Positions 45,026 to 56,584 of a stretch of 64,000 nt of DNA are shown piece after piece. Within the stretch, counting starts at the first letter, position 1; each line of letters starts with the position of its first letter. Position numbers and translations under genes: made by a program. The stretch is taken from NCBI RefSeq assembly GCF_958450345.1, contig NC_088782.1:37314501-37378500 (forward strand). The letters run 5' to 3'. The notes beneath the pieces are model-generated. The model did no database searches. It saw only the letters and a program-made list of their open reading frames with translations, and was not told the origin of the DNA. The DNA comes from Calliphora vicina. Lineage: Eukaryota > Arthropoda > Insecta > Diptera > Calliphoridae.

Positions 45026-46640
45026 TTATTAGAAAGGCAATTTTATACTGGGAAAGACTCTATCTACCTATATTGGAAGCTAAAGAATAAGACCTAGTAA
45101 TTTTATGGGCAGATCTAATAGACATTTCACTCAGTACAAACTAAACTACATAATAATCCATTAAATAAATAATTATTGACCCCAAATACAAACAATTTGC
45201 AGCAGCAGCCCTTCTCCTCCTCTCACATACTTAGCTAAACGTAAAACGTGTAATCCCATTTATATTCTACTCTATAACAAACTAAAGGTTTAAGAGCCCG
45301 ACATTAACGCATATTACGGTAATGGATTTAAAGACTTTTTTGACACACAAAACAAACAGACAGACAGTAATAAATATGTAATAAAAAAAACGACATAAAA
45401 ATAACGAAAAAAGTATACAAAATACATGAAATTGTTGAGAAAATAATAAAAATAAATTCAGCTGAAACTCAATAATTGCATTGAGCAAAAAGAGGCCACA
45501 GGTGTGTTAAAATTTAAAACCATGGCGATCACTAAACATTTAACGGATGTGAAACTTTACTTCTAAGCAAATGAGAGGGGAGACTGCCTAAAAACATACA
45601 TCTGTATGTTTATATTTGTTTATATTATAAGCAGATGCACATAAATTTTGAAATACTACTACTTGCAATACTAAACATTAAATTTTGAAATGTTTATTTT
45701 ATTTTGCTTAAAAATCTTTGAATTTGTATTGTATTGTAATGCATAGAGTATTGATTTAGAACTTTCAAAATTTTAAAGAACTTAACTTAACAGAACTGGC
45801 ATCATCATTGACATCTGCTTTTGAAAATAAAACTTAAGGCTCGTTAAAGTTTAAAACATAAAATAATAAAAAACATTAAATAAACAAATACTACATGGTG
45901 CACTGTAAACATAATTAATTTAATTTAAGGGCTGTGTTTCGTTTTTGTTTTCTTCATTGTTTTATTTGATTTTGTGCAACGTAAGATTTTAAATAACTCC
46001 TACACATGATTTTAGTTATTTTTGTATAAAGGCGAAGATGGAATATTTTGAAAAGTTGGAATAAGACGTTTCATATTTCAAGCACAGGAGGAAATAAATA
46101 AGCCGAACAGTCATTTCGTCTGTACCGAATCTTATATATCCTTCACTTTTGTAGAAAAAGACAATATTTGTAGATACAACATTAAATTGACTACAGTTGC
46201 CGCTAAGCTACCGTTAATATACCCTTTAAGCTCTAAAAAGCTTAAAAAGTCATTACCGAAATAAATAACTAATGTTACCAATAAAATAATTTCAAGTTTG
46301 GCTACTGTTACAATTCGCCGTCACTCATGCGAATGCCAGACCTCAAATAAAGGCGAATTAAAAAAGGTGACAGCTTCGCAAAAATTTAGTCACATTCATT
46401 AATCTCGCCGTACAAATTTTAAGGCTTATATGAAAAAAATAAATGAATTCGCCGTGTTGTTATTTTTGCTTTGGTATAATTGTTGCCGATATTCTTATTG
46501 AATTCGCCTTGACTACACTGTGCAACAAATTTAGGCTCAGCTTCTTCAGTTTCAATAATTCAAATGTGAAATAAAGTAAGAATTGTGAACAAAGTTGCGT
46601 TGAATTAAATTTTTGTTAGCCATTTTTTCATTATGAAAAG
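45026..46640. other. AT-rich stretch with a small DINE-like fragment
   Basis: About 46100-46155 resembles the 3' end of a minus-oriented DINE-like copy (GTACCGAATCTTATATATCC, then TTCAC). Around 46310-46520 the motif ATTCGCC and its inverse recur. No gene was recognised. Confidence 0.4.
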
Positions 46641-46863
46641 AATTATTTGGTGTATGACTTAAAAATGAGGGATTTACAATAGATTGCGTATCTTTTGAAC
46701 TCGGTTTTTGATTTAAATAACTTATATGTCATTTTGAAGGGTACATATCTGCTATTTATTCTCATTTAGTTATTGAACATTAACAACAAAGTTTTCTATG
46801 CGTCGAAAATGTCGAATTTTGTACCAACGAATCGTCATATGCGGTAAGTTTTGCCACTGTAAC

Positions 46864-47595
46864 TAGGGTTCCTAATTTCCCGGACTTTTTTCTTTCCCGG
46901 GAGGTAGTTGAAAAATCGTTTCATTCCCGGGAATTCCCGGGAATTTTTTAACACTAAATTAAACCAAAAACCAGAAATTTTTTTTCGAATAAAGTATAAA
47001 ATAAATGTTGGTCCAGCATAGGGTTTCTGATTTAATAGTGTCATTTCATCGGCATTGTCGCATTCGTAGTTTTAATCAGTATAAAATCCATAAATTCTTT
47101 GTATAATTAAACAACTTATGAATTTCGACTATGTTAAATCTATAAAACATGCGTAGATAGAGACATTTTTCATATCTGATTGTAGATAAACAGATTTGAA
47201 CCACTATTATTGTTATTACTTTCTCTAAATATGAATAATATTCATTGAATATCCCTAAAAGTTAGGCATCTTTATAATTCCTTTAAGAGTATAAACTTTG
47301 AATTATATTCATTCTTAATAACCAATTTTTTCAGCTGTGGCTTAAGTTGAGTGGAAAAAAATCGGTTATTTCAACAGTAATACTTCTTTGCCAACTGACT
47401 ACCTCTAAATCTATGGATATAATGAAATGATTCAATTAGCAACAAATTTGGCCATCGAAACGAATCTGAAAATTGTAACTTTTAGAAGAAAAATTATGAA
47501 GAAATTCCCGAAAATTCCCGACAAACATTTCCCGAAAATTATCAGAAAAATATTCCCGGGAATTCCCCGTAAATTTTTCCCGCGTAGGAACCCTA
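46864..47595. mobile_element. hAT-like MITE, 732 bp, with TTCCCGGG motifs
   Basis: Ends TAGGGTTCCTA...AGGAACCCTA, flanked by the exact 8-bp duplication ACTGTAAC (46856-46863 and 47596-47603). The ends are rich in inverted TTCCCGGGAATT-type motifs. No transposase. The frame at 47427-47759 mixes this element with mariner sequence and is not a gene. Confidence 0.85.
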
Positions 47596-47754
47596 ACTGT
47601 AACACACCGATTGCTCGCCGATGCTTATGTGTTCCATCGATTTCAACGTACGAGAGACGGTTTGTTCAGTTCAGAAGTTGGGATTTTGACACGGGAGACA
47701 AAGATTGCCCAGACCAGCCAAACAAGTTTGGAAACCATGAATTGGATACATTAG

Positions 47755-48675
47755 ATTAGGTTACGTAGGTTGCTCGCATGTTAGCGAGTTCACTCGGAAG
47801 CCTTGTGGACCATTGTGGTAGCCTTAGAATTACTATTCCCTTATGCTGAGAATTCATACATAAAGGGAGAATAATTTCCCTCCCTAATTTCGTTGACTAT
47901 GTGATTCCTGTGGTCTCCGTGAGAACCAGCCGGTACTTCTAATAAATCTGATCATATTTGCTAGTGACACATCTCTAAGACAGTCCAGATTATGGATAAG
48001 AGCTCTATCAAGATATAGTAGTTTATGGTTTTGTAAGGCTGGGCAGTCACATAGAAGGTGTTGTACCGATTCCTAATCATCCAAGAGTCTTGGTCCTATT
48101 ATCTGTAAGAGTGGGCCAGAGCAATCTGTATATTCTACAAGTGATGATATTTGGCCACCTGTCCATTTCGATACGGTCACCAAGGAAGTGTGAATATCCC
48201 TTTGCGCAAGAGTTACCTCTAGGGACGACAAATTGGATGCGCATTCATCAGATACTTCATTACCCCGGATTCCCTTATGTCCTGGGACCCATATCAACTC
48301 GACGTGATGTTGTATCAGTTGTGCCAGTTATTCGATGCAATTGAGAAGACATTTCGACTTAATAACGTTGGAGTTAAGAGCCTTGATTGATGCAAGGCTG
48401 TCTAAGTAGATATGTATAGTTAAATTTTCGAGATCCACTTCTCTGATTCTTCTCGCCGCTGTATTATGCATCGATACAGCGGCCTCGAAAACCGTGCAGG
48501 TATCGGGTAATCGAAAAGACAACAAAAGGTCCAGATCATCGGTGAAAATTGCCGAGCCTGAGCCTCTTTCTGTCTTTGAACCATCAGTGTAGATGTATAT
48601 CACATCGTTTTAGGACAGTGTTCGCAGTCCAATCATCCCTTGTCGGTATTCTGATCCTAAAAGTCCTATAAAAAT
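47755..48675 (-). mobile_element. Non-LTR element Y, second copy, inside mariner C
   Basis: Same element as 21423-22428. Its 5' end on the minus strand starts AGGATCAGAATACCGACAAG, and the 3' end has a short tail (TTAGATTAGGTTACG on the plus strand). Compared with the first copy it lacks about 150 bp of the C-terminal domain plus a smaller piece, but keeps the segment with the first RNase H aspartate. The target duplication could not be resolved. Confidence 0.75.
48073..48603 (-). pseudogene. Element Y RNase H relic (copy 2)
   Basis: The frame 48328-48603 encodes IYIYTDGSKTERGSGSAIFT (first aspartate), TCTVFEAAV (glutamate) and TIHIYLDSLASIKALNSN (second aspartate). The frame 48073-48297 continues with IWVPGHKGIRGNEVSDECAS (final catalytic histidine/aspartate region). 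Together they show all parts of an RNase H domain, separated by a frameshift near 48300-48330. Confidence 0.7.
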
Positions 48676-49443
48676 TATAGGCATTACTCCATAAAGATTG
48701 TTGTCAAACTCAACAAGAGCTTGCGGAATCATTGGGAGCAATTTCAAAATGTTTGCGAGCAGCAGGAAATTGGGAACCGTACGCATTGAAGCCCAGAAAG
48801 ACGATTTTGCATGTCCGAAATGATGTTTCAACGCTATAAAAGAAAATAATTTTTGCACCGAATCATTACTTGCGATGAAAAAGGATCAAATTCCATGACG
48901 CTAAGGTAATGTTCTGTATTTGGTGGGAGCAAAAGGGTGCTAGCTATTATGAGTTTCCGAAATCTGACCAGACCATCATATGGAACCGAACGCATCTGAT
49001 TCGTTTGAAGCGAGCATTTGCCGAAAACGCCCGGAATATGCCGCCAGACATGAAACCGTAATATACCATCATGACAACTCTCGACCACATTATGCAATAC
49101 GTGTTGAAAACTATTTAGAATGAAGTGATTGGGAAGTTTTGCCTCACCCGACTTATAGTCCAGACCATGACCCGTCTGACTACTATTAGTTTCAATCGAT
49201 GCAGAACGCTCTATCTGGGATACGCTTCACTTTAAAACAGAGTATCCGAAATTGGATTGATTCGTTGTTGGCCTCAAAAGATGAGCAGTTTCTTTGGCTT
49301 GGAATCCATTTGTTTGTCAGAAAGATGGGAAAAGGTTATAGCTAACAATGGCCAATACTTTGAATAAATTTATATTTTACAAATGTTTAAAAATAAAAAC
49401 TAAACATTTAAAAAAAACCCCGTATTTTTCAGTCATACTCCAA

Positions 49444-51700
49444 ATAAAACAAAATATTTATTAATTGATTAAAGTACAATTGGGTCAAATTATTGTCCTA
49501 TTAGAACCGGGAAGCCTTAAAATCGTATAATACTTTAAAACAAACAGGAGTGATTTTCCAGGTTTTAAAGAATTTAAAAATTCTACTGTTTTTTAGGCTG
49601 AATAATCTTTATTTAATCATAATTTTTAAATTCATTAGAGTAAATCATATAATTACACTTGTAGCTAAACAAAACATGACTATAATTAATTGTTTAACCA
49701 CATCACTGACCACAGGTGGTAATGGCAGTGGTCAAGATTATGTTTTTATTATATTTAATTTCTTATTTTGGTCATTTCTTTAACAAGTTTTTTATTAAAT
49801 GTTTTTTTTTTTGAACAAAAATACAAGTGCACGATTAAAGCTGCCAAGTAGTTTATGTTCATCAACAATGTACTTTTATAGACAGCCATCACTATTACAC
49901 TTGATTGTGTCAAGTGAAAGGCGCGGCTTTGAGCTTTTTTTATGGCGCGTGAACAGTTTTCTTAAATTCCCTAAACTGAAGTCTTAGTTTTTTTATTTAC
50001 GGTATTTTCTATTTTTGATTGATGATATTTTGAATATATTTTTTTTGTTTTCTTTTTGTTCATGGCTTCTTACTTTATGGCAGCAGCAGTGCATATGAGA
50101 AATTAAAAATAAAATTATTTTAAACATTCAATGCAGCATTTAATTTCACTTCTCTGCTGCATTAAAATTATAAATAAATAAGTAACGAAAACGTACATAA
50201 ATATTTATGTATTTTTTTTGTTTTCAAAATAAAAGAGAAGTTAAGTAAAAGTGTTGAAACAAATTGTATCAGGTGCACTTAACAAATTCTAAAGTATTTT
50301 TTTTATGGAACGAACTTTTAAAAAGCTTAGCAAATGAAGCATTTGCCAACTAGAGCTAATTTTTCATAATAACTTTTTATCTAAACTATCTTAAAGTAGT
50401 TTTAAAAAGTATTCCAGAAATATGACAGATTTAATATTCCTTTGGGATTTTAAAATCAAAATCTTCCGCATGTTTCACAAAGTTCTACCGGAACCTAATG
50501 TTTAAAAGGAAACCTGAAACGCTGGGGAATGAACTCAAAATCATAAAGATGAACACTCAGCCAGCATAGCATAGTCACGTTTCTTTTAATCTGGAAAAGA
50601 ATTCGTTAATTTGACTTTAATTTCTGTGTTATTGAATTTCATTTAATTTTTCTTTTTTTTTTAAATCATTACAATTCAATGTTTCAACAAGTGATTTCTG
50701 TTTTCATGCTTAAGCATGATGTTGTTGGCTGGTGCATGGCCAAATTTTGTGCTGCACCAGAGTCCATGTAACCAAAGAAGTTTTACAAGGTTAAAATATA
50801 GAGGAATTTTAGGTGGCTCTTGAAACAAAATTAAATTAAAACTCTTAATGTTGAAGTCATCATCATCATCATTATTATTATTATTGTTTACAATGAAGAT
50901 CATTGCGATCATCATGATGATATTGTATGTTATTGAGAGTTTTCTTTCAACAAGCAAAAGTGAAACATAAATATACAACAACTACATAACTATATATAAA
51001 TACAATGTAAATACAAAAAAGCAATCCAAAGAATTGAATTAAATTTAACCCGCCATTATTAAAGGCAACAAAAAAAACTACAATAAAACAATAACAGCGA
51101 AAAGAAAACTTTACAAATTAAAACAAAAGATCACAACAAGGCCAATAATGCAACATGGAAACAACTACAATTACCAGGATTGCCACACATTTTTCTGAGC
51201 TGTCCACAAATGGCCGGGAAAATATTCAAAATTTCACTAATAAGATTATTTCATTCAAAAAAATAAAAAAAAAAATCAGTAAAAAATTTGTAAAATGAAA
51301 ATAAAATATTGATAATACCTATTAAATTATACCCATCATATCTTGGGAATATTTTCAAAATCCCCATATTATTTTCAAAATCCCTTTGCCTTTGCCACAA
51401 ATCCCCACAACTGGCAAGCCTGACAACTACTATAGAGGCAACAAATTGAAAACGGCATCATGAGAGTCGTCTACAAATAATAATAAACAATTTTTTATGC
51501 CGCCTTAAAAATGCCTTCCTACATTACTGTCCGACTGTTTAGATTACTGCCTAGCATCGATGTTTTGAGTTGGTGGAATGGTTGGATGCCTGCCGCCTGG
51601 TTATTTAGCTTGATGTTTATGTTTCTTGGCTGGCAATTTTACACGGTGCTACAGTGAAAAATACTAGGTAAGTGCAGGGACTGGTTGAATATTTTTTTAT
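49444..51700. other. AT-rich stretch without supported genes
   Basis: A (CAT)n/(ATT)n microsatellite at about 50860-50886 lies in a low-complexity frame (50676-50981) that is not supported as a gene. Other frames lack recognisable features. Confidence 0.5.
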
Positions 51701-51708
51701 CTACCTAT

Positions 51709-53277
51709 AGGGAGGATCCATGTGAAAGCGGACAGCAGTCGGATTTACCATCTCCGATTTTAATGAAATTTACCATATACATTATATATCCAGTATATAT
51801 GGAAACTCATTCCGATGTAAAAATATCGCGACTTGAAAATTGAAAAATTTATTAAAATTGTCTAAAATTATATGCACATCATCAGCATAATTTTTGACTC
51901 CATTTTAAAGCCAGAGATATTGGCCCATAATCATAGTCAAACACTAAAGTCGGTTCTTTTTAAAAACAACTTTAAATTAAAAACCCACTTTATATTATTT
52001 CCCAACTATAGTCAAAATTAAAGTATGTTTTAAATTGAACCGACTTTAACTGGGTGTCACATGTAGAAAATGTTTTCATACAATATACAAGGAAATACAG
52101 ACAAGTGGCACCGCTGAACAGCTGACATAGAAAATTAAAACAAAAACCAAAAAAGGTAAACAATAAAAGTAACCGGGAAAACTAAAGAAAAAAAGTTTTT
52201 TGTGGTGGAAAAATGGAAAAGATAACATTAGTATCATATTTAGAATATTTTGATACTAATTTTATTGATAACTGTTCAATAATTGCAAAATCTCTCCCAA
52301 ATTCTTGTAACTTAATTTTTTTTACTTTTTGCCGAACTTTTTTACATGGCGAAGAACAGCTGATGCTGTTGTTAAATGAGTTAATAACAGCTTCAGCTTG
52401 TTTTATATTTACAGTCGACTTTAACGTCAAAAATATACTTTAACTTGTCTATGGTAGACCTAAAGTCCACTCTTAAGTAAAGACGACTTTATTTCTATTA
52501 AAATATACTTTATTTCTGACTATGATTATGGGCCATTGTCTTTAAAATGGTGTGAATAAAATTGTTTACTTCCAAAATGTTAAAGGTAAATTTTCGGAGT
52601 ATATTTCAATGTAAAAAATATCAAAGATCGCGGTGTTAAAAATTAATAAAGAACACGGTATGAGGACAATTAAACTCTCTACTATATTCGTGCAAAATAA
52701 TTTCGATGGAGACTCGATTAGTTCAGGAGTTATAAAGATAAACGTTATTAAAAGTACGTTTTTTCATAGAAATTCATATAAAAATTAAAGCACCTGTGTC
52801 TTAACATATAAATTGAAATTGATTCTATTTGCATAAATTTTATATGAATTTGTATGAAAAAATGTACTTTTAATAACGTTTATCTTTATAACTCCTGAAC
52901 TAATCGAGTCTCCATCGAAATTATTTTGCACGATCTTTGATATGTTTTATATTGAAATATATACTCCGAAAATTGACCTTTAACTTTTTGGAAGTAAACA
53001 ATTTTATTCACACCATTTTAAGGACAATATCTTTGCCTTTAAAATGCAATAACAAATTATGTTGGACTTTGAGTAGTTTCAATGTTATGGCCAATTATGT
53101 GTATATAATTTTAGACAATTTTAACAAATTTTTCAATTTTCAAATCACGATATTTTTGAAATGGGGTTTCCGATGAAAAAGTCATAAATATGTGTGGTAA
53201 ATTTCATTAAAATCAAAGGTTTCAAATCCGAAAATAGCAGTTTTCTGTCCTATTTGATATGGATCCTCCCATATTTC
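51709..53277. mobile_element. Large foldback element, about 1.57 kb
   Basis: Terminal GGGAGGATCCAT is mirrored by ATGGATCCTCCC at 53261-53272, with inverted similarity continuing through GATTTTAATGAAATTTACCA. An inner long inverted repeat pairs 52535-52760 with 52835-53030 (GTTTACTTCCAAAATGTTAA, ATAAAGATAAACGTTATTAA, GAGACTCGATTAGTTCAGGA). The left arm is broken by a 613-bp element at 51922-52534. No transposase is visible; the family is not recognised. Confidence 0.75.
51922..52534. mobile_element. MITE with GGCCCATAATCATAGTCA ends, 613 bp
   Basis: Perfect 18-bp terminal inverted repeats GGCCCATAATCATAGTCA. ATT flanks both ends (51919-51921 and 52535-52537), which may be a 3-bp duplication. 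Inside are further inverted GTCGGTTC/GAACCGAC motifs near 51950 and 52038. Overlapping frames at 52182-52443 on both strands are unsupported. Confidence 0.75.
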
Positions 53278-53504
53278 AAATTTTGAAAATACTCTAATAA
53301 AATTTAGAGCAGTGTTCGGTACTCATAAATACCGTCAGCCGAACATGTTCGTTTATTTATTGTAAACAACACGAATGTAAAAAAAATTCCTAAAAATTAT
53401 CAATTAAGAAACGAATATTAATATTACTTGCAGATTAGATTACAACAAAGAAATCCTTATTCCATGATCTTTTTATGACGACCACTGATTTAGAGTGGCC
53501 AATT

Positions 53505-53645
53505 TTGGATAATCTGTTCTGAGATGAAACGTATCCCAGAGTGAGCGTTATGCATAGATCGAAACAAATAATAGTCGGACGGTGCAAGGTTTAGAGTTAA
53601 AGAATCCTAAAATTCGACATTTTCGAAGCAAAACAAAGTTTCTTG
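53505..53645 (-). mobile_element. Mariner fragment H, internally deleted
   Basis: Sequence from the 3' part of the family (GAAACGTATCCCAGAGTGAG, AAACAAATAATAGTCGGACG) is joined directly to sequence from its 5' part (AATTCGACATTTTCGAAGCA). The whole transposase core is missing. The DINE-like fragment follows immediately. Confidence 0.6.
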
Positions 53646-53739
53646 TTACACCCTTCACCTTCGTAAGAAGGGTATATATAAGTTTGTCATTCCGTTTGTA
53701 ATTTCTACATTTTTCATTTTCGACCCTATAAAGTATATG
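53646..53739 (+). mobile_element. DINE-like repeat, copy 8, 5' end only
   Basis: Matches the first 94 bp of the family (TTACACCCTTCACCTTCGTA to ACCCTATAAAGTATAT) and then stops. It lies against mariner fragment H. Confidence 0.7.
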
Positions 53740-53857
53740 GGGGATTTAACGTCAAGTGAACCAACTTTTAAAATCGATGTCTTCCGATCGGGATGAAATT
53801 TGGTCATCTATCTATCTATCAAAATAAATATTTTGTAACTCAAGACATACAATTTTT

Positions 53858-54436
53858 ATGTTAAAACATTTATCGAAAGTGTCGAAAGAAGCATTCAAGT
53901 GCCTTGGTTTTCTAAAACGGTGTAAGAAATACTTCACTCCATCTGATCTCCTTACTATTTACACCACTTATATCCGACCTAAAATGGAATACAACTCTCA
54001 TGTGTGGGCCGGTGCTTCGAAGTCTATTTTGGAGTTACTCGACCGCGTACAGGAGAGGGCGAAGATGCTTATCCGTGACAGTAGGGTATCCGGCTCTATT
54101 GACTCACTGGAACATCGTCGCAATGTGGGTTGGGTTTCACTGTTCTACCGATACTACAATGGTATGTGCTCTGCTGAAATTAGGGAACTTGTTCCCGAAA
54201 CCCGTAGTTTTTTACGCAACACACGCTCTTCGGCAAGGGCACATCAATTTGTTGTCGACTGGACAGTAGATCGCACAACACATTACAGGGAAAATTCGTT
54301 CTTTAGCCGTACTGTCCGTATGTGGAATAAGCTTCCTCCTGAAGTATTTCCTGTCACTTTCAATATAGGAAATTTCAAATCAAATGTCCACAAACACTAC
54401 TCCCTTTATCCTCCCTCCTATAACCTATTTTCCTAG
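53858..54436 (+). pseudogene. CR1-group non-LTR polyprotein C-terminus (192 codons, uninterrupted)
   Basis: The longest open frame in the window. It begins near the end of a reverse transcriptase (ISKEA-like KVSKEAFKCLGFLKRC), continues IYTTYIRPKMEYNSHVWAG, LLDRVQERAKMLI and ends with FSRTVRMWNKLPPEVFPVTF before a stop. The order and the RMWNxLPxEV signature are those of CR1/L2/Daphne-type elements, where they follow the catalytic domain. The methionine is internal; an in-frame stop lies at 53825, so this is a 5'-truncated copy rather than a gene. A 3' tail with AAGAAAAAAAAAG follows at about 54488. The open frame suggests recent insertion. Confidence 0.75.
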
Positions 54437-54439
54437 TTC

Positions 54440-54510
54440 CAACACAATGCTTTGCATGAATAGGGGTCATCCCCTGAGTGCTGGTCCAAGAAAAAAAAAG
54501 TAAATTTTCA
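54440..54510 (+). other. 3' end of the CR1-group copy
   Basis: Downstream of the stop codon lie GGGGTCATCCCCTGAGTGCT and an A-rich tail. GGGGTCATCCCC can form a small hairpin, as seen near the 3' ends of many CR1-type elements. Confidence 0.5.
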
Positions 54511-54830
54511 AAATTTTCTTGACGATATTATTACTTTTGTTATATTGTAGGTAGCACAGTGTTATTGTTGTTCTTGACTTGTTTAAACTTTACAATTTAT
54601 TTAGTAAATATCTCTTTTTAAGCACCCTACATAATGTGGTTTTAAATTTCCTTTGTCATCATCTTTTATCAGAAAGTAAAAGAACACAGCTGTGCTTTCC
54701 TAACATTTATTTTCTTAAACAAAAGGCTTTTAATATCAAATAACTTAACAACAAACTGATCTTCCCCCTTCTGCCTTCCTTAAACCCTGAGAAATTATAA
54801 TTTTCTAAAAAAAAATATGTTCCAACTTAC

Positions 54831-55100
54831 CTTTAACAGCTTCGTAGTATCCCAAATCCAGCGTGAATGATTTTTATTTAACCACCAAGAAAGAAAATCA
54901 AGAAGGAAATTGAAAACTCCTTTAGTTTTCAAAACACAACGCAACTCGCTACTCTCCTTTACCGCCCTTTTGCGTCGTACTTTTCGTTCAAACTTTTCTG
55001 GACAGGACAATACAAAATTTCTCAATATTGAAATTTTGCTGATCTGGTAGAACTAGTTTTTCTCTTACAACAACCGAAATTCCAAAAAAAAAAGTAAAGA
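54831..55100 (-). other. Candidate minus-strand 5' exon with consensus splice donor
   Basis: On the minus strand the sequence GCTGTTAAAG (54840-54831) is followed by GTAAGTTGGA, a perfect match to the fly donor consensus AAG|GTAAGT. The preceding 200 bp is GC-richer than its surroundings and contains a 76-codon frame (54795-55025) that crosses the donor. Further upstream, CAACAACA-rich sequence to about 55400 looks like fly 5' UTR DNA. No acceptor, start or protein homology was established. Confidence 0.3.
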
Positions 55101-55920
55101 ACAAATTTTTCCTTTTTGTTGTTATTAAATAGGTAGGTAGAAGAAAACGATGACGTTTAAGTTAAACTTTATTGTTGCCGTTTTCTCTGTGTTTGTTTTT
55201 TTTCGATTCTTCTCCTCTGGTGAAAAGTTCAAATACAAATTTAGCAACACAAATTTTTTGTTGAACTTTTATTTGTTGCTGCTAATAACGATGTTGTTGT
55301 TTTTGGTTTTTCTAAAATTCCAGGTGATGCTGCTGATGATGATGGTGGTGTTTAGAAGGAAGAGCTATAAAAACGGAAAATAAACAGGGAGAGTAAGAGA
55401 GAGAAAAAATTAGTAAATATGAACAAAGCAATCAAAATAAAACACAAAACTTTAAATCAAGGTAAGAAAATTATAAAATTAAAATTATTTTTTGCTGCTT
55501 AAGTTCTAGTTTTAATTTCAATCTGTAGTTGAAATTTTTTTTAATATTTAGCTGTAAAACTTGTTAAGTTTAATTATGAATTTAATACAGTCCTGTTCTT
55601 GTTGTTGCTTTTTTTAATTTTTGAAGTTTTACAATGTTGTTTTGGTTTTACAATAACATCAACAATAAAAAAAATCACCTACTTACTGCCGAGTTTTTAC
55701 GAACAAATTAACGAACCCAGAGCAACAAATTAACAGAAACAACAAAAACTGTTATTGTTTTTGCTGCTGCAATATGTAGTGAACAGTGGTATGAAATACA
55801 AAAATACCCTACTTGCTATTTCTGCATACTTTTCAATCACTTTTCAATGATATCAAGGGTGTATCAAAATTTACGCATGATTTGAATTGAAGAGAAACCA
55901 CGGTCTTTTACTTTAGATTG
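55101..55920. other. Unassigned stretch
   Basis: A plus-strand 77-codon frame (55150-55383) has a hydrophobic start but then turns into CTG/GAT-like low complexity. No supported gene. Confidence 0.4.
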
Positions 55921-55923
55921 TTA

Positions 55924-56390
55924 TTATACCATTATCCTTCGTGAGAATGGTATACATATATAAATTTGTCATTCCGTTTGTAATTTCCACAATATAATTT
56001 TCCGACCCTATAAAGTATATATTCTGGATCCTTCTGTTGAAATCAATTTTCTGAAGATCCCAGATATCTTCAGGATCCAAATCTTCAATAATTCTGTCAG
56101 AAGTTTCCTATTTAAAATCATCAAAATCGGTCCACACATAGCTGAGATATGAGGAAAAAACCAGGACAACCTCGATTTTTGACCTATTTTTGACCTATAT
56201 CTGGATTACAAAGTCATTAATATAGACAATATGGATATCTAATGATAGATATTTCAAAGACATTTGCAACGACGTATATAAGACCATAGTAAGTTGGACC
56301 TACAATGGGTCAAAATCGTAAAAAAATATTTTTTAACAAGAATTTTTTTTTTCACCAAGAAAAAAAAAATATTTTGTTTTTAAATTTAAA
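55924..56390 (+). mobile_element. DINE-like repeat, copy 9, 3'-truncated
   Basis: Starts TTATACCATTATCCTTCGTG, carries TATATTCTGGATCCTTCTGT with the GTCY run deleted, and fades after the A/T-rich stretch near 56390. The hairpin and TCTTACTTG end are absent. Confidence 0.75.
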
Positions 56391-56584
56391 TTTCCGATTT
56401 CACACGATCTAGGTGGACTATTCTTAGAAGCATTTGTTTTTCGAAAATCACATGTGAGTTCTATGTGGTTCACAAATTTTGCCCAAAGCTGTGGCAGCCA
56501 AACTTTCATTATTTTTTAAATACTGTTCAAACGTTTTTACAAACCCTAAACTGTCAGCTGTCAAACTGTTTTTATTTTTGAAAT

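Larger units (their letters stand above)
46646..49443 (+). mobile_element. Mariner relic C with two insertions
   Basis: Plus-strand copy with both ends: TTTGGTGTATGACTTAAAAA at 46646 after TA, and AGTCATACTCCAA at 49443. Mariner sequence occupies 46646-46863, 47596-47754 and about 48681-49443. The gaps hold a hAT-like MITE and a copy of retroelement Y. The transposase is broken by stops and shifts, but CATCATGACAAC (second aspartate) and GACCCGTCTGACTACTA (third) are kept. Confidence 0.8.

Noticed and set aside
47427..47759. 110-codon plus frame
   Set aside because: It is a chance fusion of a hAT-like MITE end and a mariner relic across the MITE boundary.
50676..50981. 101-codon minus frame with N and D runs
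   Set aside because: The runs come from a trinucleotide microsatellite; the rest has no recognisable domain or coding bias.
52182..52443. Overlapping frames on both strands inside the 613-bp MITE
   Set aside because: No recognisable transposase or DNA-binding motif; could not be distinguished from chance.
55150..55383. Frame with a signal-peptide-like start (MTFKLNFIVAVFSVFVFFRF)
   Set aside because: T-rich DNA gives hydrophobic residues by default; the frame turns into low-complexity sequence and lies opposite a 5'-UTR-like stretch.
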